Positions 46,712 to 54,556 of a DNA stretch of 64,000 nucleotides are shown piece by piece; positions within the stretch are counted from its first letter, which is position 1; each line of letters starts with the position of its first letter. The position numbers and the translations under genes were made by a program. Source of the DNA: Bacteroidetes bacterium HGW-Bacteroidetes-2 (GTDB taxonomy: Bacteria; Bacteroidota; Bacteroidia; Flavobacteriales; Flavobacteriaceae); the NCBI GenBank assembly GCA_002842575.1, contig PHDJ01000004.1, positions 98,829 through 162,828 of the forward strand. Direction: 5' to 3'. A model generated the notes under the pieces. The model worked only from the letters and a program-made list of their open reading frames with translations, did no database searches and was not told the origin of the DNA.

Positions 46712-47215
46712 TTATTTAATGGTTCTAAAGTATTCTAACACCGCTCTGGCATCTGCCTCGGTAAGGTTTTGATTTGCCATAACTGCCATATTAGATTCTA
46801 TTAAAAGCTGTTTGGCAATAGGATCTTTAGCAATCATTTCTTCGGGATTTAATATCATATTCATAATCCACTCTGGTGATCTTCTTTCTAAAACACCCAT
46901 TGGAGCTGGTCCTATAAATTTTTTATTTGGTTTATGGCAGGCAGTACACATTTTGTCATAAACATCTTTTCCAAGTGTAGCGAGGGTTTCATCTACTTCT
47001 GGAGCCAAAGTAATCGATTTGATAGGGCCTAATCCTTTGTTTGACATGTCTATCATATCTGCAGAACTGGTAGCTTTTACTTCTTTTTTTGTTTCTTGTT
47101 TGCTATAGTCACCAAGTTTTACTTGTTCTTTTTCATTATTTTTTTCAGAATTACCACAAGAAGCTATTATGGTGAATACAATAAGGAGAGCAATGGTTTT
47201 AAGTGTTTTTTTCAT
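46712..47215 (-). CDS. Cytochrome c lipoprotein
   Basis: A 167-residue lipoprotein (signal ending IIASC at residue 20) with a charged linker and a cytochrome c domain: CTACH at residues 90-94 and a Met-containing NMAVMANQNL near the C-terminus as candidate axial ligand. It is probably the electron donor to NosZ or NirK. It has its own Fnr-type promoter and precedes the fasciclin-nosZ promoter. Confidence 0.85.
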   Translation of the reverse strand: MKKTLKTIALLIVFTIIASCGNSEKNNEKEQVKLGDYSKQETKKEVKATSSADMIDMSNKGLGPIKSITLAPEVDETLATLGKDVYDKMCTACHKPNKKFIGPAPMGVLERRSPEWIMNMILNPEEMIAKDPIAKQLLIESNMAVMANQNLTEADARAVLEYFRTIK

Positions 47216-47242
47216 CGTTTTTTAAGTTAAAATTTATAAGTA

Positions 47243-47288
47243 CAAAATTATCGGTTAAACTAGGTATTCTTTATGATTAAGGTCATAT
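47243..47288 (-). promoter_or_regulatory. Fnr-type box and promoter of the cytochrome c gene
   Basis: TTATGATTAAGGTCATAT (47271-47288) with an exact -7 element TAATTTTG on the minus strand (47243-47250), 29.5 bp from the palindrome centre. The gene starts at 47215. Confidence 0.72.
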
Positions 47289-47332
47289 ATACATTTTAAA
47301 ATATATTACGTAAATCACACATTATTCAATGT

Positions 47333-48166
47333 TTATTCTATTTTTATAGTTAAAACAGGTAAGCTGGCATGGTTTGCAATATCTTCACTAATGCTTCCTA
47401 TCAAAATTTTATTGACTCCCTTTCTTCCATGGGTTGGTATGGCAATTAAATCTGCATTTAGAAATTTTGCGGCATTTAAAATGCCATCCTCTACAGAATA
47501 ATCATTATACACTAAAAACTCATTTGCAATGGAAGGTAATTTTGCCTCTAGTAAAAAAGTTTGCATTTGTTTGTTGATTTCATTGGAGTTTTTAAATTTA
47601 ACGTTTGGGGTGTTGATATAAACTAATTTGATTTTAGCATCTAATTTGTTTGCAATGGTTTTTACTTTTTCAAAGGCATTTATGTTTTCTAAATCAAAAT
47701 CTGAGGCAAAAATTAAAGTTTTAGGGGTAAATTCTTTCACTTTATTTTTAATGATTAAAACTGGAATTTCGGAAGTGCGCACCACTTTTTCTGTATTGGA
47801 ACCTACGAGAAAGCCTTTTACTCCTGTGGCACCTCTAGAGCCCATTACAATTAAGTCGGCTTTTACTTCGGTTGCTACATTATTGATTTCTTCAAATATT
47901 TTATGGTGTTTTATGATTGGGGTAACTTTAATGCCTTTTAGGTATTCTTTATCTACAAATTCTTCAAATTGTTTTGTAGCCATTTGAATAAAAAACATAA
48001 ACTCCCTTCTTTGGGTTGACTCTGTAATACTAATCATTTGGTCTGAAATGTCTAACATGTGTAAAAGCAACAATTCTGCTTTTTGTTTTTTGGCTATTTC
48101 TGCTGCTACTTCCATTGCAAATTCAGAATTTTTGGAGAAGTCTACAGGAACAATAATTTTTTTCAT
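47333..48166 (-). CDS. Universal stress protein, tandem UspA domains
   Basis: A 277-residue protein with two UspA domains (about 1-145 and 150-277). The ATP-binding pattern GSRGATGVKGFLVGSNTEKVVR is complete in the first, and a related THGRKGVNKILIGSISEDIANH in the second. Such proteins are induced at low oxygen or energy stress. It lies 18 nt downstream of hemN and is probably read from the hemN promoter. Confidence 0.88.
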   Translation of the reverse strand: MKKIIVPVDFSKNSEFAMEVAAEIAKKQKAELLLLHMLDISDQMISITESTQRREFMFFIQMATKQFEEFVDKEYLKGIKVTPIIKHHKIFEEINNVATEVKADLIVMGSRGATGVKGFLVGSNTEKVVRTSEIPVLIIKNKVKEFTPKTLIFASDFDLENINAFEKVKTIANKLDAKIKLVYINTPNVKFKNSNEINKQMQTFLLEAKLPSIANEFLVYNDYSVEDGILNAAKFLNADLIAIPTHGRKGVNKILIGSISEDIANHASLPVLTIKIE

Positions 48167-48184
48167 AGTCTTAATTTTTAAGGG

Positions 48185-49546
48185 TTAAATAGTCATTGAA
48201 AATAATTGAGTTTCTGGTTGATGCCTTTGCAATAATAGGTCAAAGGCCATACAGACATTACGAACAAATGGTCTTCCTTTTTCCGTAATTTTTAAAGCTG
48301 TTTTTTCTAAAATAATTAAATCATCTTCCTGCATTTCGCTTAGATTTTCTAAAATGGAAGGTAACTCACGGAAATAAAGTTTCTCATCTTGCCAAGAGGT
48401 TTCTAGTTGGCACATTAAATTTAAAATATGCTGACGTATTATTTGGTCCTCTGTGTTTAATAAGTGTCCTCTAAAAACAGGTATTTTATTTTGCATTAAT
48501 AATTGGTAATACGCTTCTATGGTTTTTACGTTTTGTGCAAATGCATTCCAACTGTCGCTAATACTAGAAACTCCCAAGCCAATCATTATTTTTGTTTGGG
48601 TTGTGGTATAGCCCATAAAGTTTCTGTGCAAATTTTTGTTTTTCATTGCGCAATAAAGGGAATCTGTGGGTAATGCAAAATGATCCATGCCTATTTCCGT
48701 ATAGCCTATTTCTTCTAACATTTTTTTACCCACTTCATAGAGTTGGCTTTTTAGTTGCGGAGTTGGTAAATCTTTTTCGTCAAAACCTCTTTGTCCGTTT
48801 CCTTTAATCCATGGCACGTGGGCATAGCTATAAAAGGCAATACGATCGGGTAGGAGCTCTTTTGTTTTTTGAATGGTTTCTTTAATGTGCTGCAGAGTTT
48901 GCATTGGTAAACCAAAAATAATATCATGACCTACGGAGGTATATCCTATTTTTCTAGCGAGGTCGGTTGCTTTTTTTACGTTTTCAAAGGGTTGAATGCG
49001 ATGAATGGCTATCTGTACGGCTATATTATAATCTTGTACACCATAGCTTACCCTTCTAAATCCTACATTATATAATGCTTGTAAATGTTCTTCGGTGGTG
49101 TTGTTTGGGTGTCCTTCAAAACTAAAAGCATGGTCATCAGAAAGTATGCTTTGCTTTGTTATACCTTTAATTAAGTGGGCTAAATTTTCTGGAGAAAAAA
49201 AAGTGGGGGTTCCTCCACCAAGATGAATTTCTTTTATAAGTGGTTTTTCGGGTAAGAGTTGTATGTACAATTGCCATTCTTTGAGTAGTGCTTCTATGTA
49301 TGGGTTTTCTACTTCATGCCTTTTTGTAATGCGCTTGTTGCATCCACAAAATGTACATAAACTTTCACAAAATGGAAGGTGAATATATAGGCTTATGCCA
49401 TTGTTGCTATTATGTTTTTTAAAACTATCAACAAGCTGCTGCTCCCAACTATCTGCTGTAAAATTACTTGAATCCCAATAAGGCACTGTGGGGTAGCTGG
49501 TATATCGAGGTCCAGGGACGTTGTATTTTTGTACTAGATTATTCAT
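48185..49546 (-). CDS. hemN: Oxygen-independent coproporphyrinogen III oxidase
   Basis: Radical SAM enzyme that makes protoporphyrinogen for heme without oxygen. The 453-residue protein has the cluster motif with Cys at 60, 64 and 67 (FCESLCTFCGC), the GGGTPTFF segment, and the N-terminal YNVPGPRYTSYPT typical of HemN. Heme demand from cbb3, NorBC and cytochromes explains its place here under an Fnr-type box. Confidence 0.94.
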   Translation of the reverse strand: MNNLVQKYNVPGPRYTSYPTVPYWDSSNFTADSWEQQLVDSFKKHNSNNGISLYIHLPFCESLCTFCGCNKRITKRHEVENPYIEALLKEWQLYIQLLPEKPLIKEIHLGGGTPTFFSPENLAHLIKGITKQSILSDDHAFSFEGHPNNTTEEHLQALYNVGFRRVSYGVQDYNIAVQIAIHRIQPFENVKKATDLARKIGYTSVGHDIIFGLPMQTLQHIKETIQKTKELLPDRIAFYSYAHVPWIKGNGQRGFDEKDLPTPQLKSQLYEVGKKMLEEIGYTEIGMDHFALPTDSLYCAMKNKNLHRNFMGYTTTQTKIMIGLGVSSISDSWNAFAQNVKTIEAYYQLLMQNKIPVFRGHLLNTEDQIIRQHILNLMCQLETSWQDEKLYFRELPSILENLSEMQEDDLIILEKTALKITEKGRPFVRNVCMAFDLLLQRHQPETQLFSMTI

Positions 49547-49565
49547 TCTCCTTAGTTTAGATGAA

Positions 49566-49611
49566 CAAAATTAATAGATTTTAGGAGAATTGCCTATGAT
49601 TTTAGTCATAT
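49566..49611 (-). promoter_or_regulatory. Fnr-type box and promoter of hemN
   Basis: ATGATTTTAGTCAT (49596-49609, flanked by T and A) with an exact -7 element TAATTTTG on the minus strand (49566-49573), 29.5 bp from the palindrome centre. The gene starts at 49546. Confidence 0.72.
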
Positions 49612-49626
49612 ACCCAAAATCAAAAA

Positions 49627-49654
49627 AAAACTGAACAAATGAAGGTTCGGTTTT
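49627..49654 (-). terminator. Terminator after the DUF2807 gene
   Basis: AAAACTGAAC pairs with GTTCGGTTTT (one wobble); on the minus strand the stem is followed by a T-rich run. It is 7 nt past the stop codon at 49661. Confidence 0.72.
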
Positions 49655-49660
49655 AATGGG

Positions 49661-50395
49661 CTATAATTTTTTTATGCTGCCAGAAGAAGACTCGTTTTTA
49701 TTAACCACATTTGGGTCGCCACTATAGCTAATATCTCCTCCACTAGATGCATTTGCCTGTAACGAACTTTCTACATTTAAGGAAATTGTTGCACCGCTAG
49801 AAGCTTTAGCAATAGCATGATTTGCTAATAAATCTTTAGCATTTATAGCGCTTCCACTAGAGGATTTTGAGTCTAACTGAAACGTTTGCCCTTTTAATAT
49901 AATATTTGAACCGCTGCTGGATTTTGCAGTTAAATTTTTGGCTAATACATTTAATTCTATAGAAGCACCACTACTGGTTTTTACAAATAAATTGTTTGAA
50001 AAAACCGTGGTTAATCCTTTAATATTTGCTTCTGAACTAGCTTCAACTGCTTCTAAGTTGTCAAAAATAGAAACCATAACCAATCTAGATTTTGCTTTTT
50101 TAATGTTTTTGGTTGTTTTAATATATAGTGTTCCATCTACTAGATTGGTTTCGATAATGTCATGTAGATTTTCGTCTGCTTCAATAGTAATAAGTTGGGC
50201 GGTGCTATTCACAATAATTACATCTAGACCATTGGATGCTTTAACTCTTATTATTTTTTCAGTAGTTTTTCTTTCTACTTTGGTTACATTACCATCTCCT
50301 TCAATTCCACCTAGAAAAAAATCTACGTTGCAGGAACTTAGGATAACTGCCAGAAAAAGAGATATAATAATTATATTTTTATTGTTAGTTTTCAT
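49661..50395 (-). CDS. DUF2807 (GIN domain) putative auto-transporter adhesin head protein
   Basis: A 244-residue exported lipoprotein (LSSCNVDFF) with the repetitive Ser/Gly/Ala beta-helix of the DUF2807 family: repeated K(A/S)SSG(A/S) rungs from about residue 140 to the C-terminus. The function is unknown. It lies 3 nt after the PspC gene, and the trio PadR-PspC-DUF2807 is a common Bacteroidota envelope-stress type arrangement. Confidence 0.85.
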   Translation of the reverse strand: MKTNNKNIIIISLFLAVILSSCNVDFFLGGIEGDGNVTKVERKTTEKIIRVKASNGLDVIIVNSTAQLITIEADENLHDIIETNLVDGTLYIKTTKNIKKAKSRLVMVSIFDNLEAVEASSEANIKGLTTVFSNNLFVKTSSGASIELNVLAKNLTAKSSSGSNIILKGQTFQLDSKSSSGSAINAKDLLANHAIAKASSGATISLNVESSLQANASSGGDISYSGDPNVVNKNESSSGSIKKL

Positions 50396-50398
50396 AGT

Positions 50399-52168
50399 TT
50401 AGTTTGTTTTTACTTTAATTCCTTTATGGTTTACCTTTACATTTACAGAATCTACTTCATTTAAAATCTGAATATCTATTCCCTCTTTATCTATTTTAAT
50501 TTTATTGCCTTCTTTCCAGGAGGCTTGCCAGTTTTCGTCTTCCCAATTCACACGATTGAAATCTGTTTCTTCTTGTTCTTCTTGTTTGTATTTTACTTCG
50601 GGACAATTTAAACAAAAGGTTTTGCCATCTTGAATTTCTAAATAATACTCCTCATCACCGTTTTCTAAAATGTCCTGATACCGATTAGAATTTCGATGAA
50701 AACTTCGGGTATTTCTATCTGCGTTTAGTATGGTGCCAATAGGCAAATATAAAGAAATTTCAATTTCTTGCCCACGATATTTTTTTTCAATAGCAGTAAG
50801 AAAATAGGCGTCTAATTTTAATGTATTTCCATCCAAAATATACTTATAATCAATGGCGTTTGCCCTGTTTTTTGCAGTTAAATAGTCCCTGCCTTTTGCT
50901 TTTTTATCTAAAGTAATTGTTGCAAGGCTATCTTTAGTTGATTTTAAAACCAAACGAATACCGTTTGAATAAAGCACCTGATTGTCTTTTTCATCATATT
51001 TAACAGAAAAATTAAACCCTCTTTTCATTTCTTTATCATATAAATCGTTACTTACCATGGCTAAATAGAGAGTGTCATGCGGCCTAATTTCTAGTTTTTC
51101 TGATTTTATAACGTTTCCTTCATAGGCCTGCTCTGATGCTTGTAAAACTCCAAAAATAATTAAGCCGATTAAGGTTATTAGCCAAATTCCTAATAAAGAA
51201 AGTTTTGTTATTTTTCCAATAGATTTGAGGTTGTCCACTAATATTTTTAAGCCTAAAATAAATAAGAAGAAAAAAGGAATTCCAATAGCAGAAAAGAGCA
51301 TTATAGATAATAGCCATATCGGCATAACGCTGTCATTTACAATATTAAAAAAGTCTGTGTACCAAGTGCCAAACATGCCTGAAATACCTGTAATGAAAAA
51401 TCCTATGAATAAACCTATTAGTGTTAATGAAGAAATAAGAATTAGGATAACCCCTATGAATTTGACAAAAACGGTGAGTAAAGCCATGATCATTTTTCCT
51501 AGTGTATCAAAAAACGTTACGAAACTTGATTTAATACGTTTTCCGTATTTGTCATAGTCGGCATTTTTAATATTGTCAGATATTTCATCGTAGTTTTCTT
51601 TTATTTTTCTTTCAATATTTGAAATGTTTACTGGCTTACCCGTCATAGTAAGTTTTTCTGCTATAGTTTTTGCTTCAGGTACTAAAATCCAGAAAATGAT
51701 ATAGATTAAAAGAAACGTCCCGCTCGTAAAAACAGTAAGTAAAATCCAAAGTAAGCGCACCCAAATGGCATCTATTCCTAAATAATGTCCAAGTCCAGAA
51801 GATACACCTCCTATGTATTTATTATCGATATCTCTGAAAAGTTTTTTATACCCTTTTGGGTTTTGTTGTTTTTCACCTTCCGGAGTGTCGTCAAATAATT
51901 CTTCGTCAACGGCATAATCCTCGGGTTGACCCATTATGCTAATCACTTCGTCCAACTCTTTCATGGTAATAACCTGTTTGTTAGTATCCAGTTTTTCTGA
52001 AAAAAGTTCTGCTATACGAGCTTCAATGTCTCTAATTATTTCATCTTGGCTTTGTGGATTAGTGAAAGAATTTTTTATAGCAATTAAATAGCGATTTAAT
52101 TTATCGAAGGCATCCTCATCGATATGGAAAAAGGTTCCGGCTAAATTTATATTTACTGTTTTGTTCAT
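50399..52168 (-). CDS. PspC-domain membrane protein
   Basis: A 589-residue protein. After an N-terminal cytoplasmic helical part (about 1-90) comes a PspC domain (KKLFRDIDNKYIGGVSSGLGHYLG and following helix, about 105-165), then several membrane helices (about 225-350) and a large beta-rich extracytoplasmic domain. PspC proteins respond to membrane stress. It starts 2 nt after the PadR stop and is in one operon with it and the DUF2807 gene. Confidence 0.88.
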   Translation of the reverse strand: MNKTVNINLAGTFFHIDEDAFDKLNRYLIAIKNSFTNPQSQDEIIRDIEARIAELFSEKLDTNKQVITMKELDEVISIMGQPEDYAVDEELFDDTPEGEKQQNPKGYKKLFRDIDNKYIGGVSSGLGHYLGIDAIWVRLLWILLTVFTSGTFLLIYIIFWILVPEAKTIAEKLTMTGKPVNISNIERKIKENYDEISDNIKNADYDKYGKRIKSSFVTFFDTLGKMIMALLTVFVKFIGVILILISSLTLIGLFIGFFITGISGMFGTWYTDFFNIVNDSVMPIWLLSIMLFSAIGIPFFFLFILGLKILVDNLKSIGKITKLSLLGIWLITLIGLIIFGVLQASEQAYEGNVIKSEKLEIRPHDTLYLAMVSNDLYDKEMKRGFNFSVKYDEKDNQVLYSNGIRLVLKSTKDSLATITLDKKAKGRDYLTAKNRANAIDYKYILDGNTLKLDAYFLTAIEKKYRGQEIEISLYLPIGTILNADRNTRSFHRNSNRYQDILENGDEEYYLEIQDGKTFCLNCPEVKYKQEEQEETDFNRVNWEDENWQASWKEGNKIKIDKEGIDIQILNEVDSVNVKVNHKGIKVKTN

Positions 52169-52170
52169 GG

Positions 52171-52503
52171 TTATTTGTTTTGGCGAGTTACTTTAGAAAC
52201 GGCAGCGATTAATTCATCCCAAGTGCCGTCTAATTCTTTTAGAGATTTTTTTCCTTTTTCAGTAAGTTCATAGTATTTTCTAGGAGGTCCACTAGTAGAT
52301 TCTTCCCAGCGATAGCTTAATAAGCCAGCGTTTTTTAATCGAGTGAGTAGGGGGTAAACGGTGCCCTCAACAACTAGCATTTTAGCATCTTTTAATGTTT
52401 CAAGAAGGTCTGAAGTATATGCTTCACCGTCTTTTAAAATAGAAAGGATACAATACTCTAAAACACCTTTTCGCATTTGTGCTTTTGTGTTTTCAATGTT
52501 CAT
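52171..52503 (-). CDS. PadR family transcription regulator
   Basis: A 110-residue winged-helix regulator of the PadR type: MRKGVLEYCILSILKDGEAYTSDLL, VVEGTVYPLLTRLKNAGLLSYRWEES and PPRKYYELTEKGKK. It probably represses its own operon (PspC and DUF2807 genes). Length and pattern are those of the short PadR-s2 group. Confidence 0.92.
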   Translation of the reverse strand: MNIENTKAQMRKGVLEYCILSILKDGEAYTSDLLETLKDAKMLVVEGTVYPLLTRLKNAGLLSYRWEESTSGPPRKYYELTEKGKKSLKELDGTWDELIAAVSKVTRQNK

Positions 52504-52504
52504 A

Positions 52505-52669
52505 TTAACAATTTTTAATTGTGGTTCCTGTTAGACATTGTTCAAAAAAAATAACTTCTGTCTGGGTGCTAAATGTTTCCGGACTTACAGTAATAATTTC
52601 GGAGGAAGTAGTGAAGGTTGATGAAATCTTCATTACTATAGCCAACATAATACTAACTAACGTGCTCAT
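52505..52669 (-). CDS. Possible small membrane peptide
   Basis: A frame of 54 codons from the Met at 52669 (open further to 52753) just upstream of padR on the same strand, 1 nt apart. It has a hydrophobic segment (MSTLVSIMLAIVMK) and a Ser/Thr-rich tail. It could be a leader peptide or chance frame in the padR leader. No family recognised. Confidence 0.3.
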   Translation of the reverse strand: MSTLVSIMLAIVMKISSTFTTSSEIITVSPETFSTQTEVIFFEQCLTGTTIKNC

Positions 52670-52753
52670 TTTTTGATTGATTTTGATGATTAATACTTGA
52701 TGAATGAATCCTTTTTTTATTTTAAAAAAACTGGTCATTAGAATACAATGCAA

Positions 52754-53359
52754 ATATATAGCTTAAAGAAGGTATTATGCAAAACATAGTACTAATATTT
52801 AACAAAAAATTAACAAATATAAATATTTTGAGATTTCCATTTATGGGGTATAAAACCACTTGTACAAAAGAAAACAAAACAAAAAAGGTCGAAAAAGGTT
52901 TATTTTACAAGGCCTGAGAGCTTTTATATTACTTCCCACTAAACAGATACAAAACGTACATTTACGACCATTATAAGCCATTAAAGAGCCATTTAAATGA
53001 GATATAAATGACTACACGGGCAATATGCTACCATTGCGCGTTATATTTGAGCTAGTTGCTACCATTAGCCAATAAATTTAATGAAAATTTAAAGCCGGTT
53101 TAAAGAGCCGGTTTTTTGTTTGGGTGTACAATTGGGTGGACAGTTGGGCGGACAAAAATATAAATAAAAGAGTGTTTCAAAGCACATTTAACACCTTAAA
53201 AAGACCCCAAAACGCCCAAAAAAACACGATAGAAGGGGTCTTATTTCCTTTTTATTTTAAGGAATGTAAATATAAAATATTGATAAACAAGCGTTTAAAT
53301 GGAATAAATATAAAAATGGTGTGGCTGATGTGTACAAAAAACCAAGCGTGCAAAACTAA
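52754..53359. other. Host-prophage junction region, no gene assigned
   Basis: This 606-nt gap runs from host promoter-like AT-rich DNA into the prophage left end. It holds repeated TG(T/G)ACAA-type motifs: 52861, 53126, 53138, 53150 (CGGACAAAAA) and 53331, three of them as tandem 12-mers at about 53124-53159. TGTACAAAAG at 52861 begins with TG as Mu-type ends do and is a candidate left terminus. The ACCATT motif also recurs (52967, 53030, 53060). The exact junction cannot be fixed without the right end. Confidence 0.35.
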
Positions 53360-53743
53360 TTACTGATCAGATTCAGAAACATTGCGGTAAGTGTATGAAG
53401 ATTTTTGTTCTTTTTTTAAATGTTGTATTTCCTCCTCCAGCTTTTCAATATGCCTTTTTTGCAGGTCTATTATATACCGGTCCTTTTCGTCAATAGTAGA
53501 AACAGATTCTTTTGTAGTTTCCCTCAACATATCGCCCTCTCCGGTTAAAAGCCAAGTTGGATTTATATCACTAAACACATTCAATATTTTGAATAGTTTA
53601 TCACTTCCAAACACCTTTCCATTATTAATATTACTTACTTGGCTGCCTGAAAAACCTAATTTTTCTGCTGCTTTATTTACACCTAAGTTGCTGTATATCA
53701 AATACTGTTTAAATCTTTCTCCTATGTCCTCAAAATTTTTCAT
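53360..53743 (-). CDS. Phage repressor, XRE-type helix-turn-helix
   Basis: A protein of about 127 residues with an N-terminal HTH (NLGVNKAAEKLGFSGSQVSNINNGKVFGSDKLFKIL) and a C-terminal coiled coil (about 85-115). The frame extends to a TTG at 53851, but the Met at 53743 starts the HTH fold and leaves room for a divergent operator before the plus-strand gene at 53814. Leftward orientation next to the left end, facing the transposase operon, is the position of the Mu repressor. Confidence 0.75.
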   Translation of the reverse strand: MKNFEDIGERFKQYLIYSNLGVNKAAEKLGFSGSQVSNINNGKVFGSDKLFKILNVFSDINPTWLLTGEGDMLRETTKESVSTIDEKDRYIIDLQKRHIEKLEEEIQHLKKEQKSSYTYRNVSESDQ

Positions 53744-53813
53744 ACAAAATATTGTATAGTGTTCAAAATAATGTATATATTTGCTTAATTCATTTATAAA
53801 CACAAACAAAGGT

Positions 53814-54011
53814 ATGCAAAAAGAAGAGATAATCATTTCAGCAACACACAAAAATCAGTTGGCAGCGGAGTTTAACTGCTCTAAACAGGCGGTGTGGTTG
53901 AGTTTAAAATATGTGTTCAACTCACCACAAGCAAAGGCAATGAGAGCCAGAGCCAAAGAACTTTTACTGGCAGAGGCCGAAAAAATAGAAATAGAAACCC
54001 AAAAACAATAA
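53814..54011 (+). CDS. Small HTH protein, Ner-like position
   Basis: A 65-residue basic/acidic protein: an N-terminal helix-turn-helix-like part (KNQLAAEFNCSKQAVWLSLKYVF) and a Glu/Lys-rich C-terminal helix. It is the first rightward gene after the repressor, the place of ner in Mu, and probably regulates the early operon. ATG at 53814 follows AAAGG closely and is preferred to an upstream TTG. Confidence 0.65.
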   Translation: MQKEEIIISATHKNQLAAEFNCSKQAVWLSLKYVFNSPQAKAMRARAKELLLAEAEKIEIETQKQ

Positions 54012-54026
54012 TCAAAAATAAAAATT

Positions 54027-54353
54027 ATGAAACGAATTGTTTACTTATCTCAAGCCTTATCTGATAGTCAGGTAACTCAAACTTTATTAGACGCCCAATT
54101 GCTTGGTAAAGTTGAAGTAAAGACTCACCGCGCTGTTTTCCCACAGAAATTAGCACAATTGCCCTTGCTGTCCAACTTTCAGATGCGTACTGGGTCTTGG
54201 ACGATTGACCGGATGGAGGATAATACTCTACAGTGCAGGGAGAAGGGTCGAAAGCTCCCTTTAACGCCGAAAGGTAAGATAGACAAGGCTGGACTTGAGC
54301 TTGAATTTCTTCTCGGCTTATGGGAACTAACGGATAAAAATCCACCGCTATAA
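54027..54353 (+). CDS. Hypothetical phage protein
   Basis: A 108-residue frame between the small HTH gene and the transposase leader, in the direction of the early operon, with an ATG behind an A-rich leader. No family recognised. A nearly complementary minus-strand frame (54025-54369) is an alternative reading of the same DNA; I favour the plus strand because of orientation and spacing (15 nt after the previous gene), but not strongly. Confidence 0.4.
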   Translation: MKRIVYLSQALSDSQVTQTLLDAQLLGKVEVKTHRAVFPQKLAQLPLLSNFQMRTGSWTIDRMEDNTLQCREKGRKLPLTPKGKIDKAGLELEFLLGLWELTDKNPPL

Positions 54354-54411
54354 TATAAGCTGCTAACATACACTACAATTTAAAGATTAGACCCAATAAA
54401 TGTAGTGATTT

Positions 54412-54453
54412 TTCCCGAAAGGCATACAGAGCGGTTCGAGTCCGCTCCGGGAG
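54412..54453 (+). other. tRNA acceptor/T-arm-like minihelix, copy 1
   Basis: TTCCCG (54412-54417) pairs with CGGGAG (54448-54453), and GAGCGG/CCGCTC close the canonical T-loop TTCGAGT (54435-54441). The two stems abut with no gap on the 3' side, as acceptor and T stems do in tRNA, and 11 nt (with GGCA and ACA) replace the D, anticodon and variable parts. Copy 2 at 59989-60027 has the same design. Confidence 0.5.
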
Positions 54454-54516
54454 CAACAATTCGAGAGCATGGCTCAGATAGGCGGACAAACAATGTCCTA
54501 AACAAAAAATCGTGAC

Positions 54517-54538
54517 AGCCCGGAAAGACGGGCTTTTT
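54517..54538 (+). terminator. Rho-independent terminator just before the transposase gene
   Basis: AGCCCG, loop GAAAGA, CGGGCT and a T run form a textbook terminator 18 nt before the transposase ATG at 54557. It would cut transcription from the repressor-side promoter unless antitermination occurs. Confidence 0.75.
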
Positions 54539-54556
54539 AAAAAATCAAAATCAACT

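Larger units (their letters stand above)
54371..54538 (+). ncRNA. Structured leader or small RNA before the transposase, ending in a terminator
   Basis: A non-coding 200-nt gap holds, in order, a 7-bp stem CACTACA/TGTAGTG (54371-54407), the tRNA-like minihelix 54412-54453, small hairpins GAGC/GCTC (54465-54475) and GGAC/GTCC (54484-54498), and a rho-independent terminator (54517-54538). The whole could be an attenuated leader of the transposase gene or an independent RNA. No known family was recognised. Confidence 0.45.

Noticed and set aside
53124..53366. 80-codon plus-strand frame near the prophage left end
   Set aside because: It spans the tandem 12-mer repeats, ends against the convergent repressor stop codon, and has no family resemblance or credible start.
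54025..54369. Minus-strand frame of 114 codons opposite the plus-strand gene at 54027
   Set aside because: It runs against the early operon, has no plausible leader, and covers almost exactly the same DNA as a better placed plus-strand frame. It is not excluded with certainty.
54400..54460. A complete tRNA gene at the T-arm motif
   Set aside because: The T-arm is good, but no 5' acceptor strand, D-arm or anticodon arm lies at tRNA distance. It is reported as a minihelix instead. The same holds at 59989.
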